Source of the DNA: Candidatus Obscuribacterales bacterium | GTDB taxonomy: Bacteria > Cyanobacteriota > Vampirovibrionia > Obscuribacterales > Obscuribacteraceae | DNA length: 64,000 nucleotides | Reading direction: 5' to 3' | Assembly: GCA_019637435.1 (NCBI GenBank) | Contig: JAHBVO010000001.1 | Coordinates: 806,001 to 870,000, forward strand | Notes under the pieces: generated by a model | The model's input: the letters and a program-made list of their open reading frames with translations, nothing else | The model's database searches: none | What the model was told of the DNA's origin: nothing | Shown here: positions 1 to 8,690 of the stretch, in pieces | Numbering within the stretch: the first letter of the stretch is position 1 | Layout of the letters: every line of letters starts with the position of its first letter | Program-made: the position numbers and the translations under genes

Positions 1-316
1 ACGCGGCCAGCGCGCGTTCATACTCGAGTTTTTTCAGCAGGTCGAAACCGACTTGAAGTGGTTCTCCTGGCGGCAACGGTTCCAAAACCGCTTTCGCAGC
101 GGGTTTTGTTTCGACAGGATTACTAACTTGTTTTAGAAACGTTCCACTGTCGATTGCCTGGCGCCGCGGGACCGTTTTCATCGAGCTTCCTTCGTCCGTG
201 GGGGCGAATGGGTCATCACCGGCGCAAGCTGTTTCGCCGCTCAAAAGTGCCAGTGCAACTGTCAAGGCAACAGTTGCCGATGTGACCGCAACGCATCGTG
301 AGTTCGATTTTTTCAC
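1..316 (-). CDS. secreted hypothetical protein, 3' end cut off by window edge
   Basis: Reading the minus strand from a GTG at 316 gives a frame open to the window edge (105 codons visible). The first residues (V/M-KKSNSR) are basic and are followed by a hydrophobic stretch with many Ala, Val and Leu and then a small-residue site (TACAG), which is a typical Sec signal peptide. The mature part begins DDPFAPTDEG and has a Pro-rich linker before a more helical region (FDLLKKLEYERALAA). No family is recognisable from this fragment. It lies 66 bp downstream of the DUF6745 gene on the same strand, so co-transcription is possible. The GTG is chosen because no other start fits the signal peptide. Confidence 0.6.
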   Translation of the reverse strand, partial: MKKSNSRCVAVTSATVALTVALALLSGETACAGDDPFAPTDEGSSMKTVPRRQAIDSGTFLKQVSNPVETKPAAKAVLEPLPPGEPLQVGFDLLKKLEYERALAA

Positions 317-382
317 ACAAGGCTTCTCGATAGCGCTTTTCTTGCATTCTAATATGCCCGCTAGGAAGGGGCACGAATCTAT

Positions 383-1954
383 CTACGATTCCACGCCGGG
401 CGCGTATTCGTCCTCGCTCAAACCAAACGTCCAGGCAACGCCTTCTCGAGCGCTCCGCACGCCCGGGGGAACTCTCAGAAAGTATTGCTTACTGGTTCCA
501 TCCGGTTCTGGTGTTGAGTTGTTGACCATCACAACGACCAGCGGCTCGTCGGTCATCGAATCTGATGAGGTAAAAACTTTTCGATAGAGCACACCGCATT
601 CGTCTTCGCTGATCTTGACTGCGCCCGAGTCCTTCAAAAAGCGCTCTAAGCCGTAGCGTTCTATAAGGATGGAGCGAGTCTCGACATTCCGCTCGCGCTC
701 AATTCTATCGACGTTGATGCTTTCAGGCTCTTCAATGATATCGCGCGAGACGCGACGTCCGTGCCAGAAGTGGGTTTGGAATTCGTCGCTGAACCTCAGC
801 GCGGCGCCTTTCTCATCATGAAACCGGTGTTCGGGATCGAGGCGAGAGTAAACCGGATATTCGCAAACGAAGGCGATGCCTTCGTAGAAAAGTAACGCAT
901 ATGCTTTTTCCAGCAACCGGCTCCAGATGTTTAATGACTCCAGATTTGGTGCGCTGTAAGCGTCCTGTGCGATATCGCGCAGAAAAAAGTGCAGTGGAAA
1001 TGACTGCATGAGTTGTGATTTTTTGAACAACTCCAATTGCAGCCCGGACGAAATCAAACGAATGGCCGGATCTCTATAAGCGCCCATGCGAGCTGGGCTC
1101 CAGAGCGCGTTCCCAACTGGTCGACCCGGATTTTCACTTTCATCTTCACCCTTTGATTGGTTGATCAAAGAAAGAATTTCGCTGTGTTCACCGCTATGAG
1201 GCGATGGCGAGGTCGAGCTAGGAGCGCCAAGACGACCTTCTTCTGCCGAAAGAATAGTTTTAAAAGTATTGATTGTACGCGCCACGATTTGCGGCAACAA
1301 TTGCAGATCGAGCTGCGACTCCATGCGAGCGAACATGGTCGTGATTTGCTCGTGGCGCTGATTGGCTTTCTCCATCGCCTGATCGGACACCCAGCCGTTT
1401 ACGTCTTTTTTCAAAGAAGCCAGCAGCGATTTGACGGCGGCGTGGAAGTTCGAGTTTATTTGCAGACCTATAGCTGTTAAACGCGGCGCATCATGCGTGT
1501 CTACGGTGCCGCCGACATTTTCATAAATACGATGTATTTTTCGGCTCAATTCCTTTTGCGAGTTTTGCTGACGGTTCTTATCGCTCTTAACGCCTAGCGA
1601 TTTCAACTGTGCATCCTGCAATTGAGCATCCAGGTTTTGCCATAAGCGTGCCCACGGCGGCATTTGCAAGCTGCGCCGCAATGTTGGGATGACATGGTCG
1701 CGGCTGTTTTCATCAAGCATCAACGCGATGATGATCGGATAGACGGTCAGTTGAAAAATGCTGTCGCAGACGATAACAACCGGTGTGTTCAGTCCCGACC
1801 TCGTGTAGAGTTCCTTCACGTCGAGCGCCATGGCGTGTCGCTGAACCTGATTGGGTTGCTTCTGGTGGCGAGTCCAACCCTGGTTAAACTCTTCCAGAAG
1901 CTCTTTGTGTTCCTCGCTCAGATGATTGAGGTTATCGTCTACCAGGTGGGTCAT
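383..1954 (-). CDS. DUF6745 family protein
   Basis: A soluble protein of about 523 residues with no signal peptide. The C-terminal third matches my memory of DUF6745: a 'GAALRFSDEFQTHFWHG' segment, then 'IERERNVETRSILIERYG', 'NNSTPEPDGT', 'YFLRVPP' and 'AREGVAWTFGL' in the usual order. The N-terminal part is helical and starts in family style (LSEEHKELLEEFNQGW). The frame is open further upstream to an ATG at 2107, but the ATG at 1954 has a GGAAG 10 bases before it and matches where family members begin, so it is preferred. Biochemical function is unknown. It is divergent from the small gene at 2178, a pairing I recall from other genomes. Confidence 0.8.
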   Translation of the reverse strand: MTHLVDDNLNHLSEEHKELLEEFNQGWTRHQKQPNQVQRHAMALDVKELYTRSGLNTPVVIVCDSIFQLTVYPIIIALMLDENSRDHVIPTLRRSLQMPPWARLWQNLDAQLQDAQLKSLGVKSDKNRQQNSQKELSRKIHRIYENVGGTVDTHDAPRLTAIGLQINSNFHAAVKSLLASLKKDVNGWVSDQAMEKANQRHEQITTMFARMESQLDLQLLPQIVARTINTFKTILSAEEGRLGAPSSTSPSPHSGEHSEILSLINQSKGEDESENPGRPVGNALWSPARMGAYRDPAIRLISSGLQLELFKKSQLMQSFPLHFFLRDIAQDAYSAPNLESLNIWSRLLEKAYALLFYEGIAFVCEYPVYSRLDPEHRFHDEKGAALRFSDEFQTHFWHGRRVSRDIIEEPESINVDRIERERNVETRSILIERYGLERFLKDSGAVKISEDECGVLYRKVFTSSDSMTDEPLVVVMVNNSTPEPDGTSKQYFLRVPPGVRSAREGVAWTFGLSEDEYAPGVES

Positions 1955-2177
1955 CGAGGATGAGCTTCCGATTGATACTGCCGGTGATTGCCATACGCCT
2001 ACCAATTCTATATTGCCATTTTGCCGCGAAACATGTGCATGAAAGGTTGAAGTGTTGCAAAAAATGGAGTTAAAGTTCAAACCTGACCGATTTAACCTTC
2101 CGAACATCGCAGGGAGTGTCGGAGCCGTATATCATGGGAAATGAACGATAGCTCAGCCTGGGCATGGAGGAATGGAG

Positions 2178-2492
2178 ATGGGTATTCAGTACCGTCAGGG
2201 AGATGTGCTGTTAGTGAAGGTCGACATGGACGCTGTACCCAAAGGCGCCGTGCAACAGGACGCGGACGGCAGAATTGTACTGGCGTACGGCGAGGTGACT
2301 GGGCATGCACACGCGATTGACGCGAATTTTGCTGCGCTGTACCAGTGGAAGTCGGACCGTATTTTGGAAGCAAAACCGGGTGCGCGGCTGGTGCACGAAG
2401 AGCACAACGCGATTGACCTGGCTCCGGGCTACTACAAAGTCATCCAGCAGAGAGAATATGAGCCCGGTTCGTACAGAACCGTGGTCGACTAG
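2178..2492 (+). CDS. small 'QGDVLL' protein, usual neighbour of DUF6745
   Basis: A 104-residue soluble protein of beta-strand character. It starts with YRQGDVLLVKV and carries the sequence marks GEVTGHAHAID, 'VHEEHNAIDLAPGYYKVIQQ' and REYEPG. Two ATGs are available (2172 and 2178); GGAGG at 2166-2170 is 7 bases before the second and only 1 base before the first, so 2178 is chosen. From memory, short proteins of this kind sit beside DUF6745 genes in actinobacteria and cyanobacteria; no activity has been assigned. The conserved histidines in TGHAHAID and HEEH could bind a metal or be catalytic, which is inference. Confidence 0.75.
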   Translation: MGIQYRQGDVLLVKVDMDAVPKGAVQQDADGRIVLAYGEVTGHAHAIDANFAALYQWKSDRILEAKPGARLVHEEHNAIDLAPGYYKVIQQREYEPGSYRTVVD

Positions 2493-2534
2493 AGCGGTTC
2501 GCGTAGAGTTCGTTATTGAGACACGGAAGAGAAC

Positions 2535-5500
2535 TTAGTCTTTGAACGGATTTCCGGACTGGTTCTCTTCTTTTGTTTTCAAACGGCTAGCCGCGTAAAG
2601 CAGTAAACATGCAATCGAACCGAAAAAGATCGCGCCCATAAACATGATAAGGCTTGTCGCGTCGAGGAAACCATGTGATTTCCGTTGCATCGAGCCTGCA
2701 GCCATCGAGAGATTGCCAGTGTCTACATATGTTCCGCTGGCATTCGATTGACCGTAATGCGGCTCTAGAGGAGCACCGACTAAACCGTTGGAGCCGCTAA
2801 AACCATTCATCGATGAGGCAACTGGAGCAGATGCCGGTACGCCTCCTGCTGCCGCTGAATAGCTATCACTCATTGCGGTGAAGCGGTCGAGAAGACCGAA
2901 GCTTCCTCCCCTTGCGCCGCCTGCGGCTCCACTACCGCTTTCGCTTCCGTCTGCTTGCTGCGCGCCGACAGTTCCGTTGGTAGCGCCTTGCAGAACGGGC
3001 TCGGCCTGCGGCATATCGGAGCTGGACATCTTATCGGAATCGCTGGAGAACTTTTTCGCTTCCAGGCTGGAGCTTTCTTTTGCTTGGAATCGGGTGCTCT
3101 CTGCAGGCGGGCAGGCCGGCATCATGCTGGCATTCAGTCTCGCAGGCACCGCGTCTCTTTTCGCCGCGACCTCGTCCGGAGTTCCTGTAAACGGTGCGGA
3201 TTCGCTTATCGATTTCTGTTTCGTCAACAATCCGTCTGTACGTTCACGGCTATCTGAAAAGGGTAATCCTGCCAATGTCTTGTTACCAGCAACTTTCTTC
3301 TGACGAATTTCTTCGGCGACCTGGAATTCTTGATCGTCAGGCAAGCTCACCACCGCACTGGAAACCGGCGTCACGAGGTGGTAGCGGCGTGCCAGGTCGT
3401 ATGCGCCATATCGATCGCCCGACTGATAGCGAGCCAGTGCCAGTTTATACGCTTGCACTTGTTTGACTTCCGGGACCGAGCTTGCAGCTCGTGCACCATA
3501 TGTGGTGGCGCATCTTAGAATCTTGTTCTGCGCATAGTTCGTTAAAAACGTTTGCAAATCAGCCTTGAGTGAACCGCTGCGGGCGACGCGGCTCAGTGCC
3601 GGAAGGTCGTAGGATTCAGGCAGTATGGCATTAGGACCGGAGGCAACTTGCAGGTCGTAGAGTCGCGTCGTTCGAGCGTTCGAGAGCTGCGCTCTGATAA
3701 AACTTGTGTCTGAATCAGCCAGAGGCTGAGCCGCGTGAATCCAGAGAATGGCTCCACTGCCCGAATCCGCACGCATGACCTGATCCAACGCCCTGGCGTC
3801 TGACTGTCCGCCCTCGCATTTTACGTCTGCAAATTTTGCAATCGCACTTTTGAAAGGCTCTCCGATAGCGAGTGACTCCTTCAAAAAGTATTCGACACCG
3901 TCATGAACGTTCACTAGTGAAAGCGTCACGTTGCCTGGGGCGTTGTTAAGCGCTGACACAACGTCGTCCATGTATGGAGCCATGGTGATCGACTTGTCTA
4001 CAACTATCGTCAAAGGCTTGTCTGTTGAAGCGTTCCGGACTGCCAGTCTCTCAAAATGCGATCCAAATTCCTGGGTTGGCAATTCGGAGTAAAACGCTTG
4101 CCGCGCTTGCGCGCTGGACTCCGGCGGTCGAATCGTGAGTTCTTCGGCGTTTCCTGAGCGAGCCTCGATTTTGGGTACAACCGAGAATCTCGCCAGTAGC
4201 GAGTTATCCAGCGTGGCGCTCAGTAACTGTTTGCCGCCATCATCCTTCTCCGTGGTCGCAATTCCGGGAATTGATATTTTGCTGTCACCCACAAGTGAGA
4301 GTTTGTGCGGCTTCGCTATTGCAAAATTCCGTTCTTCGAAGGTTGGCAGTGTTAGCGATTCTTCGTCCTTCGCTGAGACGACGAGGGGGGAAACTATGTG
4401 CAGCTTTATTTTGGTTTCGGAACCTTTACGCACCGGATAGCATTGAACCAGCACGCTATCGAGACCGTCCATGCTGACTAGCAACGGATCCTTTTTGTGG
4501 CTGTAAACCGAGTTTACGTAAGTGTTTCGTGCCAGTCCGCGCTCTTGAATTACAGTTTCCTTTTCCACTCCATCAAGAACGATTGATGCCTTTGTGATCA
4601 CCGCATTTGGTGGCAGTAAGATTTTCGCTCTGGCTTCTCTGGGAGTGGCGGAGACGTTTTCAAAAGTAAATGACCAGTCGAGAACACCTATGCCGTTGGC
4701 AGCATTCATCGCTCCCTCGATGTTCGATTCATCGACTGAAAGACCTCGGGCGACACCGCTTACAAGTTCCCCAGCGATATCCGGATCCAGATCAAATTCG
4801 TCTTCGACGCCTTCATTCAAACCGCTTGGATCGTTTACCACGCCAGAGTTTTTAATGGTGCCGCGAAAGGAGGGCGGGATCGGAACGGAATTGAACGCCA
4901 CTCCGGTGACCTGATAGTAAATCGCTCGCGCTCGCTCTACTGGAACCGGATGCATGTTTTCAGCGATAGAACCGAGAATGTCCGTAGCTTCACCTGAGCG
5001 TTCATAACAGGCTCGAAGCAAAACCTCCGGGCTTCCCCACTGGCGCAACCACTGAATAACCTCTTTAGGATTTCCAGACCTGTCAACTTGACCGAGATAG
5101 TATCGTGTCATCGTCGATGGCAATTCGACCATAATTACCATGACGAGCACGATTAGATGACCCAGGTGTTTGAGTTGATGAGCGTCGAAGTAGGTTTTCT
5201 CCCTGTCTGCCAGTTTACAAATGGTCGTGCCGCATAGAAGAGTGATAGGAATCGAGAACAAAGGAGCTAAGCCCAGGAAGCCGGTTCCCATCGAAAGCAT
5301 GCCGAAGAACATCGGCATCTGAGGGAGCAACATCACAGAGTAGAGAACAGCAATGCCCAGTGCCATTCCACTGCACAAGCTCATCGTCGAATAGAGTGGC
5401 GTAATTTTGTATCGAACGGCAAGCCACGATAACAGGTTTGAAACCGGAATGAGCAGGAACAGTAGAACGTGAAAATGTGTTGGAAACGGGTCAAAGTATT

Positions 5501-5828
5501 GTTTGGCCATCACGTGAAAGTTGGTTTCGACCGCCACCGCCATTAGTGGCAGGGCGACGCCGAACGCTAGAGTTTCCAAACCGGGCCTGAAAATCTTTTC
5601 GTGCTGTGCCGGTTTTGCGTCGCCTGGAAGCGAAATAGGCGGACTGTTTTCGCCCGAATGAAAGCCAATGCGATTGGTGGTGTCGCCGAAAACACACTGT
5701 AAGGCATGATTGCCGGACTGATCCGCACGTTCGTGATAGCGATGACGCTTCATCTTGCGACGCTTTGGCGCGCCTTTGGAATCAGTGGATTTCGAAGATG
5801 CGCGTTCGCCGGTAGCCTTTTCAGCCAT
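2535..5828 (-). CDS. membrane protein with VIT-like and von Willebrand A-like domains
   Basis: A 1097-residue protein. Residues 1-85 are basic and soluble. Roughly 85-260 hold several hydrophobic segments (for example HVLLFLLIPVSNLLSWLAV and LIVLVMVIMVELP). About 390-500 resemble a vault/inter-alpha-trypsin (VIT) domain (EARAKILLPPNAVITKASIV, then a TYVNSVYSHKKDP segment). About 600-760 resemble a VWA fold beginning LTIVVDKSITMAP; the MIDAS-like D-x-S-x-T has Thr for the last Ser. A low-complexity Ser/Gly/Ala region (about 870-1040) precedes a final transmembrane helix and a Lys-rich tail. GAGGCAG lies a few bases before the ATG. Similar membrane VIT proteins accompany exosortase/PEP-CTERM-type systems, but no sorting gene is seen here. 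Exact function unknown. Confidence 0.7.
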   Translation of the reverse strand: MAEKATGERASSKSTDSKGAPKRRKMKRHRYHERADQSGNHALQCVFGDTTNRIGFHSGENSPPISLPGDAKPAQHEKIFRPGLETLAFGVALPLMAVAVETNFHVMAKQYFDPFPTHFHVLLFLLIPVSNLLSWLAVRYKITPLYSTMSLCSGMALGIAVLYSVMLLPQMPMFFGMLSMGTGFLGLAPLFSIPITLLCGTTICKLADREKTYFDAHQLKHLGHLIVLVMVIMVELPSTMTRYYLGQVDRSGNPKEVIQWLRQWGSPEVLLRACYERSGEATDILGSIAENMHPVPVERARAIYYQVTGVAFNSVPIPPSFRGTIKNSGVVNDPSGLNEGVEDEFDLDPDIAGELVSGVARGLSVDESNIEGAMNAANGIGVLDWSFTFENVSATPREARAKILLPPNAVITKASIVLDGVEKETVIQERGLARNTYVNSVYSHKKDPLLVSMDGLDSVLVQCYPVRKGSETKIKLHIVSPLVVSAKDEESLTLPTFEERNFAIAKPHKLSLVGDSKISIPGIATTEKDDGGKQLLSATLDNSLLARFSVVPKIEARSGNAEELTIRPPESSAQARQAFYSELPTQEFGSHFERLAVRNASTDKPLTIVVDKSITMAPYMDDVVSALNNAPGNVTLSLVNVHDGVEYFLKESLAIGEPFKSAIAKFADVKCEGGQSDARALDQVMRADSGSGAILWIHAAQPLADSDTSFIRAQLSNARTTRLYDLQVASGPNAILPESYDLPALSRVARSGSLKADLQTFLTNYAQNKILRCATTYGARAASSVPEVKQVQAYKLALARYQSGDRYGAYDLARRYHLVTPVSSAVVSLPDDQEFQVAEEIRQKKVAGNKTLAGLPFSDSRERTDGLLTKQKSISESAPFTGTPDEVAAKRDAVPARLNASMMPACPPAESTRFQAKESSSLEAKKFSSDSDKMSSSDMPQAEPVLQGATNGTVGAQQADGSESGSGAAGGARGGSFGLLDRFTAMSDSYSAAAGGVPASAPVASSMNGFSGSNGLVGAPLEPHYGQSNASGTYVDTGNLSMAAGSMQRKSHGFLDATSLIMFMGAIFFGSIACLLLYAASRLKTKEENQSGNPFKD

Positions 5829-5990
5829 AAAACTGCCTCAAGAAAATGCGGGCGTCCATTACGATATTCCCATCCTAAAGGGCGAGCGCTAATGTCCATA
5901 TGGAGTTTTCCCTGAGTTTCCGGAAAAAGTGTCGGAGCGCGGCGCGAAACTGGGAATGTTGGGCTAGAACCCACTGAAGTAAACTAAACG

Positions 5991-6731
5991 ATGGAAGTTC
6001 TTAGCGGATTATTTTTGCTGACTGCGATCACTCTTGCGACCGGTATCCGGATTGTTAAAGAGTACGACAGACTCGTGGTGATGCGCTTCGGAAAGGTCGT
6101 TGGCTTGCGCGGGCCGGGGTTCAAGCTGGTTGTGCCCTTTATCGAACGCGCGCAAAAGGTCGATGTTCGCGTTATCACAATGGCAATACCTACGCAGGAT
6201 GCCATCACTAAAGACAACGTTATGGTCAAGGTCAACGCCGTATGTTTCTTTCAGGTGGTGGATCCGACCAGAGCCGTTTTGAAAGTTCAGGACCCGATTG
6301 AGTCGACCGGTCAGCTTGCGCAGGCGACGCTGCGCAACGTTATTGGACGCTACAGCCTCGATGAATTGCTGGTAGAGCGCGATCAGTTTAATGCTCGGAT
6401 GAAGGCTGCTCTGGACGACGATACCGAGCGCTGGGGCATCAAAGTTTTGTCGGTTGAACTCAAAGATCTTTCGGTGCCTGAACAGATGCGCCGGGCAATG
6501 GCTCGCGAAGCAGAGGCGGAACGGCTTCGTCGCGCCACCGTGACGAACGCAGAGGGCGAATTGCAGGCGGCCGCAAAACTCGCTGCTGCTGCCGACATTA
6601 TTTTTGCCGAGCCAGGTGCATTCCAGCTCCGCCGTCTGCAGTGCTTAATGGAAGTCTCTCAGGGCAAGAACACGACAATGCTGATTCCCACCCCGATTTC
6701 AATTTCCGGCGAAACACAGTCAAGCGACTAG
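5991..6731 (+). CDS. slipin/stomatin-like SPFH (band 7) protein
   Basis: A 246-residue protein with one N-terminal membrane helix (GLFLLTAITLATGI) followed by the band 7 domain: EYDRLVVMRFGKVVGLRGPG, then VPFIERAQKVDVR and the 'AIPTQDAITKDNVMVKVNAV' segment, which identify the slipin branch. A charged helix follows (MRRAMAREAEAERLRRATV). Slipins form membrane-associated oligomers thought to organise microdomains and often pair with an NfeD-type protease; none is adjacent here. No clear Shine-Dalgarno precedes the ATG. It is divergent from the VIT/VWA membrane gene, with 162 bp between. Confidence 0.9.
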   Translation: MEVLSGLFLLTAITLATGIRIVKEYDRLVVMRFGKVVGLRGPGFKLVVPFIERAQKVDVRVITMAIPTQDAITKDNVMVKVNAVCFFQVVDPTRAVLKVQDPIESTGQLAQATLRNVIGRYSLDELLVERDQFNARMKAALDDDTERWGIKVLSVELKDLSVPEQMRRAMAREAEAERLRRATVTNAEGELQAAAKLAAAADIIFAEPGAFQLRRLQCLMEVSQGKNTTMLIPTPISISGETQSSD

Positions 6732-6810
6732 CATCATGCCGCACCCATGGTTCCACGCCTCAACAAACTCAGCATTGCGCACTCCGAAGGTTTTTCGCGC
6801 TGTCGACTCC

Positions 6811-6877
6811 ATCTGGTTCGGCTTGCGTCTGGCGCGGCGAGCTAAATCTGGTTCGGATTACGTCTGGCGCGGCGCGC
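6811..6877. repeat. imperfect tandem repeat at the 3' end of the YdjM-like gene
   Basis: Two 32-bp copies (6811-6842 and 6846-6877), period 35 bp, agree at about 29 positions. The right copy encodes the C terminus (RRNPNQI) of the minus-strand gene including its stop; the left copy lies just beyond the stop. The period is not a multiple of three, so this looks like a duplication of the gene end that stays outside the reading frame. Confidence 0.8.
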
Positions 6878-7318
6878 CACAATAGCCTCTCTGCAAGCGG
6901 GTTTCAAGATTTCGTGAGCGTCGAATCGTTTGCGAATTCGGTGCGTTAGGAAATATGTCGACGGTTTTCTTCCCGGATTGCAGCGCTGGTCCAAAAGCAG
7001 ATGGGTGAGAATCGAGAGGGTAATTCCGACGCGGTACGGCTGACGCGTAGGACCTTTGAAGAGAAAGAAGAACAGAGCCAGAAGCTCGTAAGAATGTAAC
7101 GGAAGATACAGCTTGCCGGAGTAGTCTTCGTGCGCCGCTTCTGCGAACTTTCCCCAGTGGGGGCGCCAGCCGTGGGCTTTGACATAGTCGACCAGGTGGT
7201 CCAGATCGATGAGCCAGCCGACTAAGAACGTTGCTACAGCCGCCGGTTTCGACTTGTAGCGCATATAGCTAGCCCCGGCTACGCCTGCCGAGGTAATAAT
7301 ATGTCCCACTGTTCGCAT
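6842..7318 (-). CDS. YdjM-like membrane-bound putative metal-dependent hydrolase
   Basis: A 158-residue protein with hydrophobic segments at the N terminus (IITSAGVAGASYMRY), around FLVGWLIDLDHLVDYV, and LLALFFFLF. The His near the start (VGHIIT), the DLDHLVD cluster and LTHLLLDQ fit the LexA-binding/inner-membrane hydrolase family (YdjM type), whose members place His and Asp residues like these at the membrane. The match is by pattern only and the enzymatic role is unproven. AGAGGAAG precedes the ATG by 9 bases. The gene end is partly duplicated immediately downstream. Confidence 0.55.
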   Translation of the reverse strand: MRTVGHIITSAGVAGASYMRYKSKPAAVATFLVGWLIDLDHLVDYVKAHGWRPHWGKFAEAAHEDYSGKLYLPLHSYELLALFFFLFKGPTRQPYRVGITLSILTHLLLDQRCNPGRKPSTYFLTHRIRKRFDAHEILKPACREAIVARRARRNPNQI

Positions 7319-7397
7319 AATCTGTGGCTTCCTCTCATGCTAATTAGGATGAACCCTTCTAAAATTGCTCTGGTAATCGATTCAACTCTGGGTCGAT

Positions 7398-7415
7398 TAT
7401 GAGCGAAGGCTCATA
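7398..7415. promoter_or_regulatory. short hairpin in the divergent intergenic region
   Basis: TATGAGC and GCTCATA form a perfect 7-bp stem closing a GAAG tetraloop. It lies between the divergent YdjM-like and TPR/NHL genes, about 140 bp before the latter's start. No T-run follows, so it is more likely an operator or RNA hairpin than a terminator. Confidence 0.35.
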
Positions 7416-7500
7416 CCTCCATGCTAAACGATCTTCCCTTTTTTGGCATAAAATCACAGGCCCAGCTTTGATTTCGGGTATTCGAGTCTTTCTTAGTCAT

Positions 7501-7526
7501 GGTTCTAGAGCTGGAAACCTAGAACC
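7501..7526 (+). promoter_or_regulatory. inverted repeat in the 5' leader of the TPR/NHL gene
   Basis: GGTTCTAG (7501-7508) and CTAGAACC (7519-7526) are perfect 8-bp arms around a 10-base loop, 27 bases before the ATG and just before the AGGAG ribosome binding site. In the transcript it would fold into a hairpin next to the start; as DNA it could be a dimeric operator. No family assigned. Confidence 0.4.
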
Positions 7527-7553
7527 TGTTAACGTTTTAGGAGTTGTTCGCTG

Positions 7554-8690
7554 ATGATGCCATTGCAACGAGTCGCCCTTTCTTTGATAGCATGCTCGAT
7601 TCTGGTCGGTACCGATCTCGGTCTTGCAGAAAAAGCTGCTTTTGCCCAGAGCACGGACCCTCGCGCGATTAGTATGTATAACTTGGGACTCAACGCATAT
7701 AAGCAAGGCAGCCCTGAGTCGGCAATTATTTTCTTTAAACGAGCGACTGATATTGACCCGAACCTTGCAGATGCTCAGTACAACCTTGGCGTTCTCTACC
7801 AGAGTCAACGTCGACTTAAAGAGTCAGTTAGTCGCTTCGAAGAGGTATTGCGGGTCAAACCAGCCGATGCCGATGCTCAATTTCAGCTCGGAGTCGTGAA
7901 CATGGGACTCGGGCAGTATGCCGAAGCGAAAAAATGGTTCAACCAAATCGCACCTGCCAATGTGCATTTCCAGGATGCTCAGAGGAAAGGGCAGGAGTGC
8001 GATCAGAAGATAGCGACAGGAAATACGACACCTACCGCGCTGCCTACGACGACAGAGAGTGCGCGTCCGGCACCTCAGCAAACTCAGTCGCCTCCGGCGC
8101 AAACATACCAGCCCCAGTCGCAGCCTCAAAGCTACTCTCCGCCCGCTCAAACATATTCAACGCCGGCAGCAACACCGCAGACGCCGCAAAATACCTCGCC
8201 CCGAACTTATGCGCAGAGCCAGACGCCTCCAGCTACAGGAAGCACCAGCGGCGGTTCCAAACCGACTCCAGTTCTTGCAAACTCGGCGGTCCGCGTAATC
8301 GCAACGGGCTTCCATGCACCGTCAGGATTGACGTTCGACAATCAGGGCAATCTTTATGTCGCCAATTTCAACAGCAACTCTGTCGACCGCATCAGTCGTG
8401 ATGGCACTCGCTCAACCTTTGCGACCGGCGGCCATTTGAAAGGACCAATCGGTCTGGTTGCTGATGATGGTGGCAACATTTATGTGGCAAACTACTCGGG
8501 CGGTACCGTCGCCCGCATCACTCCAGCCGGTATTTCGACAGTCATCGCTACTGATTTCAAAAAGCCATATTACCTGACACTGGGACCAGGCGGTAATCTC
8601 TTCGTCAGCCAGCAAGAAGATAATTCAATCATCCGGATAACGCTGCCGCAGTCAATCACATCCAAGCCGCCGGTCAACATCACTCCCTAG
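7554..8690 (+). CDS. secreted TPR and NHL/SMP-30-like beta-propeller protein
   Basis: A 378-residue exported protein. Residues 1-33 are a Sec signal peptide (core ALSLIACSILVGTDLGLA). Residues 40-140 hold three tetratricopeptide repeats (YNLGLNAYKQG, 'DAQYNLGVLYQSQRRLKESV', 'FQLGVVNMGLGQYAEAKKWF'). A Pro/Gln/Thr-rich linker spans about 155-235. Residues 245-370 carry NHL-like propeller blades with the repeated pattern GNLYVANF/GNIYVANY/GNLFVSQQ. That is too few blades for a whole propeller, so it may oligomerise. AGGAG lies 10 bases before ATGATG. It ends tail-to-tail with the Rad50-like gene, sharing 4 bases. Likely an envelope scaffold; ligand unknown. Confidence 0.75.
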   Translation: MMPLQRVALSLIACSILVGTDLGLAEKAAFAQSTDPRAISMYNLGLNAYKQGSPESAIIFFKRATDIDPNLADAQYNLGVLYQSQRRLKESVSRFEEVLRVKPADADAQFQLGVVNMGLGQYAEAKKWFNQIAPANVHFQDAQRKGQECDQKIATGNTTPTALPTTTESARPAPQQTQSPPAQTYQPQSQPQSYSPPAQTYSTPAATPQTPQNTSPRTYAQSQTPPATGSTSGGSKPTPVLANSAVRVIATGFHAPSGLTFDNQGNLYVANFNSNSVDRISRDGTRSTFATGGHLKGPIGLVADDGGNIYVANYSGGTVARITPAGISTVIATDFKKPYYLTLGPGGNLFVSQQEDNSIIRITLPQSITSKPPVNITP

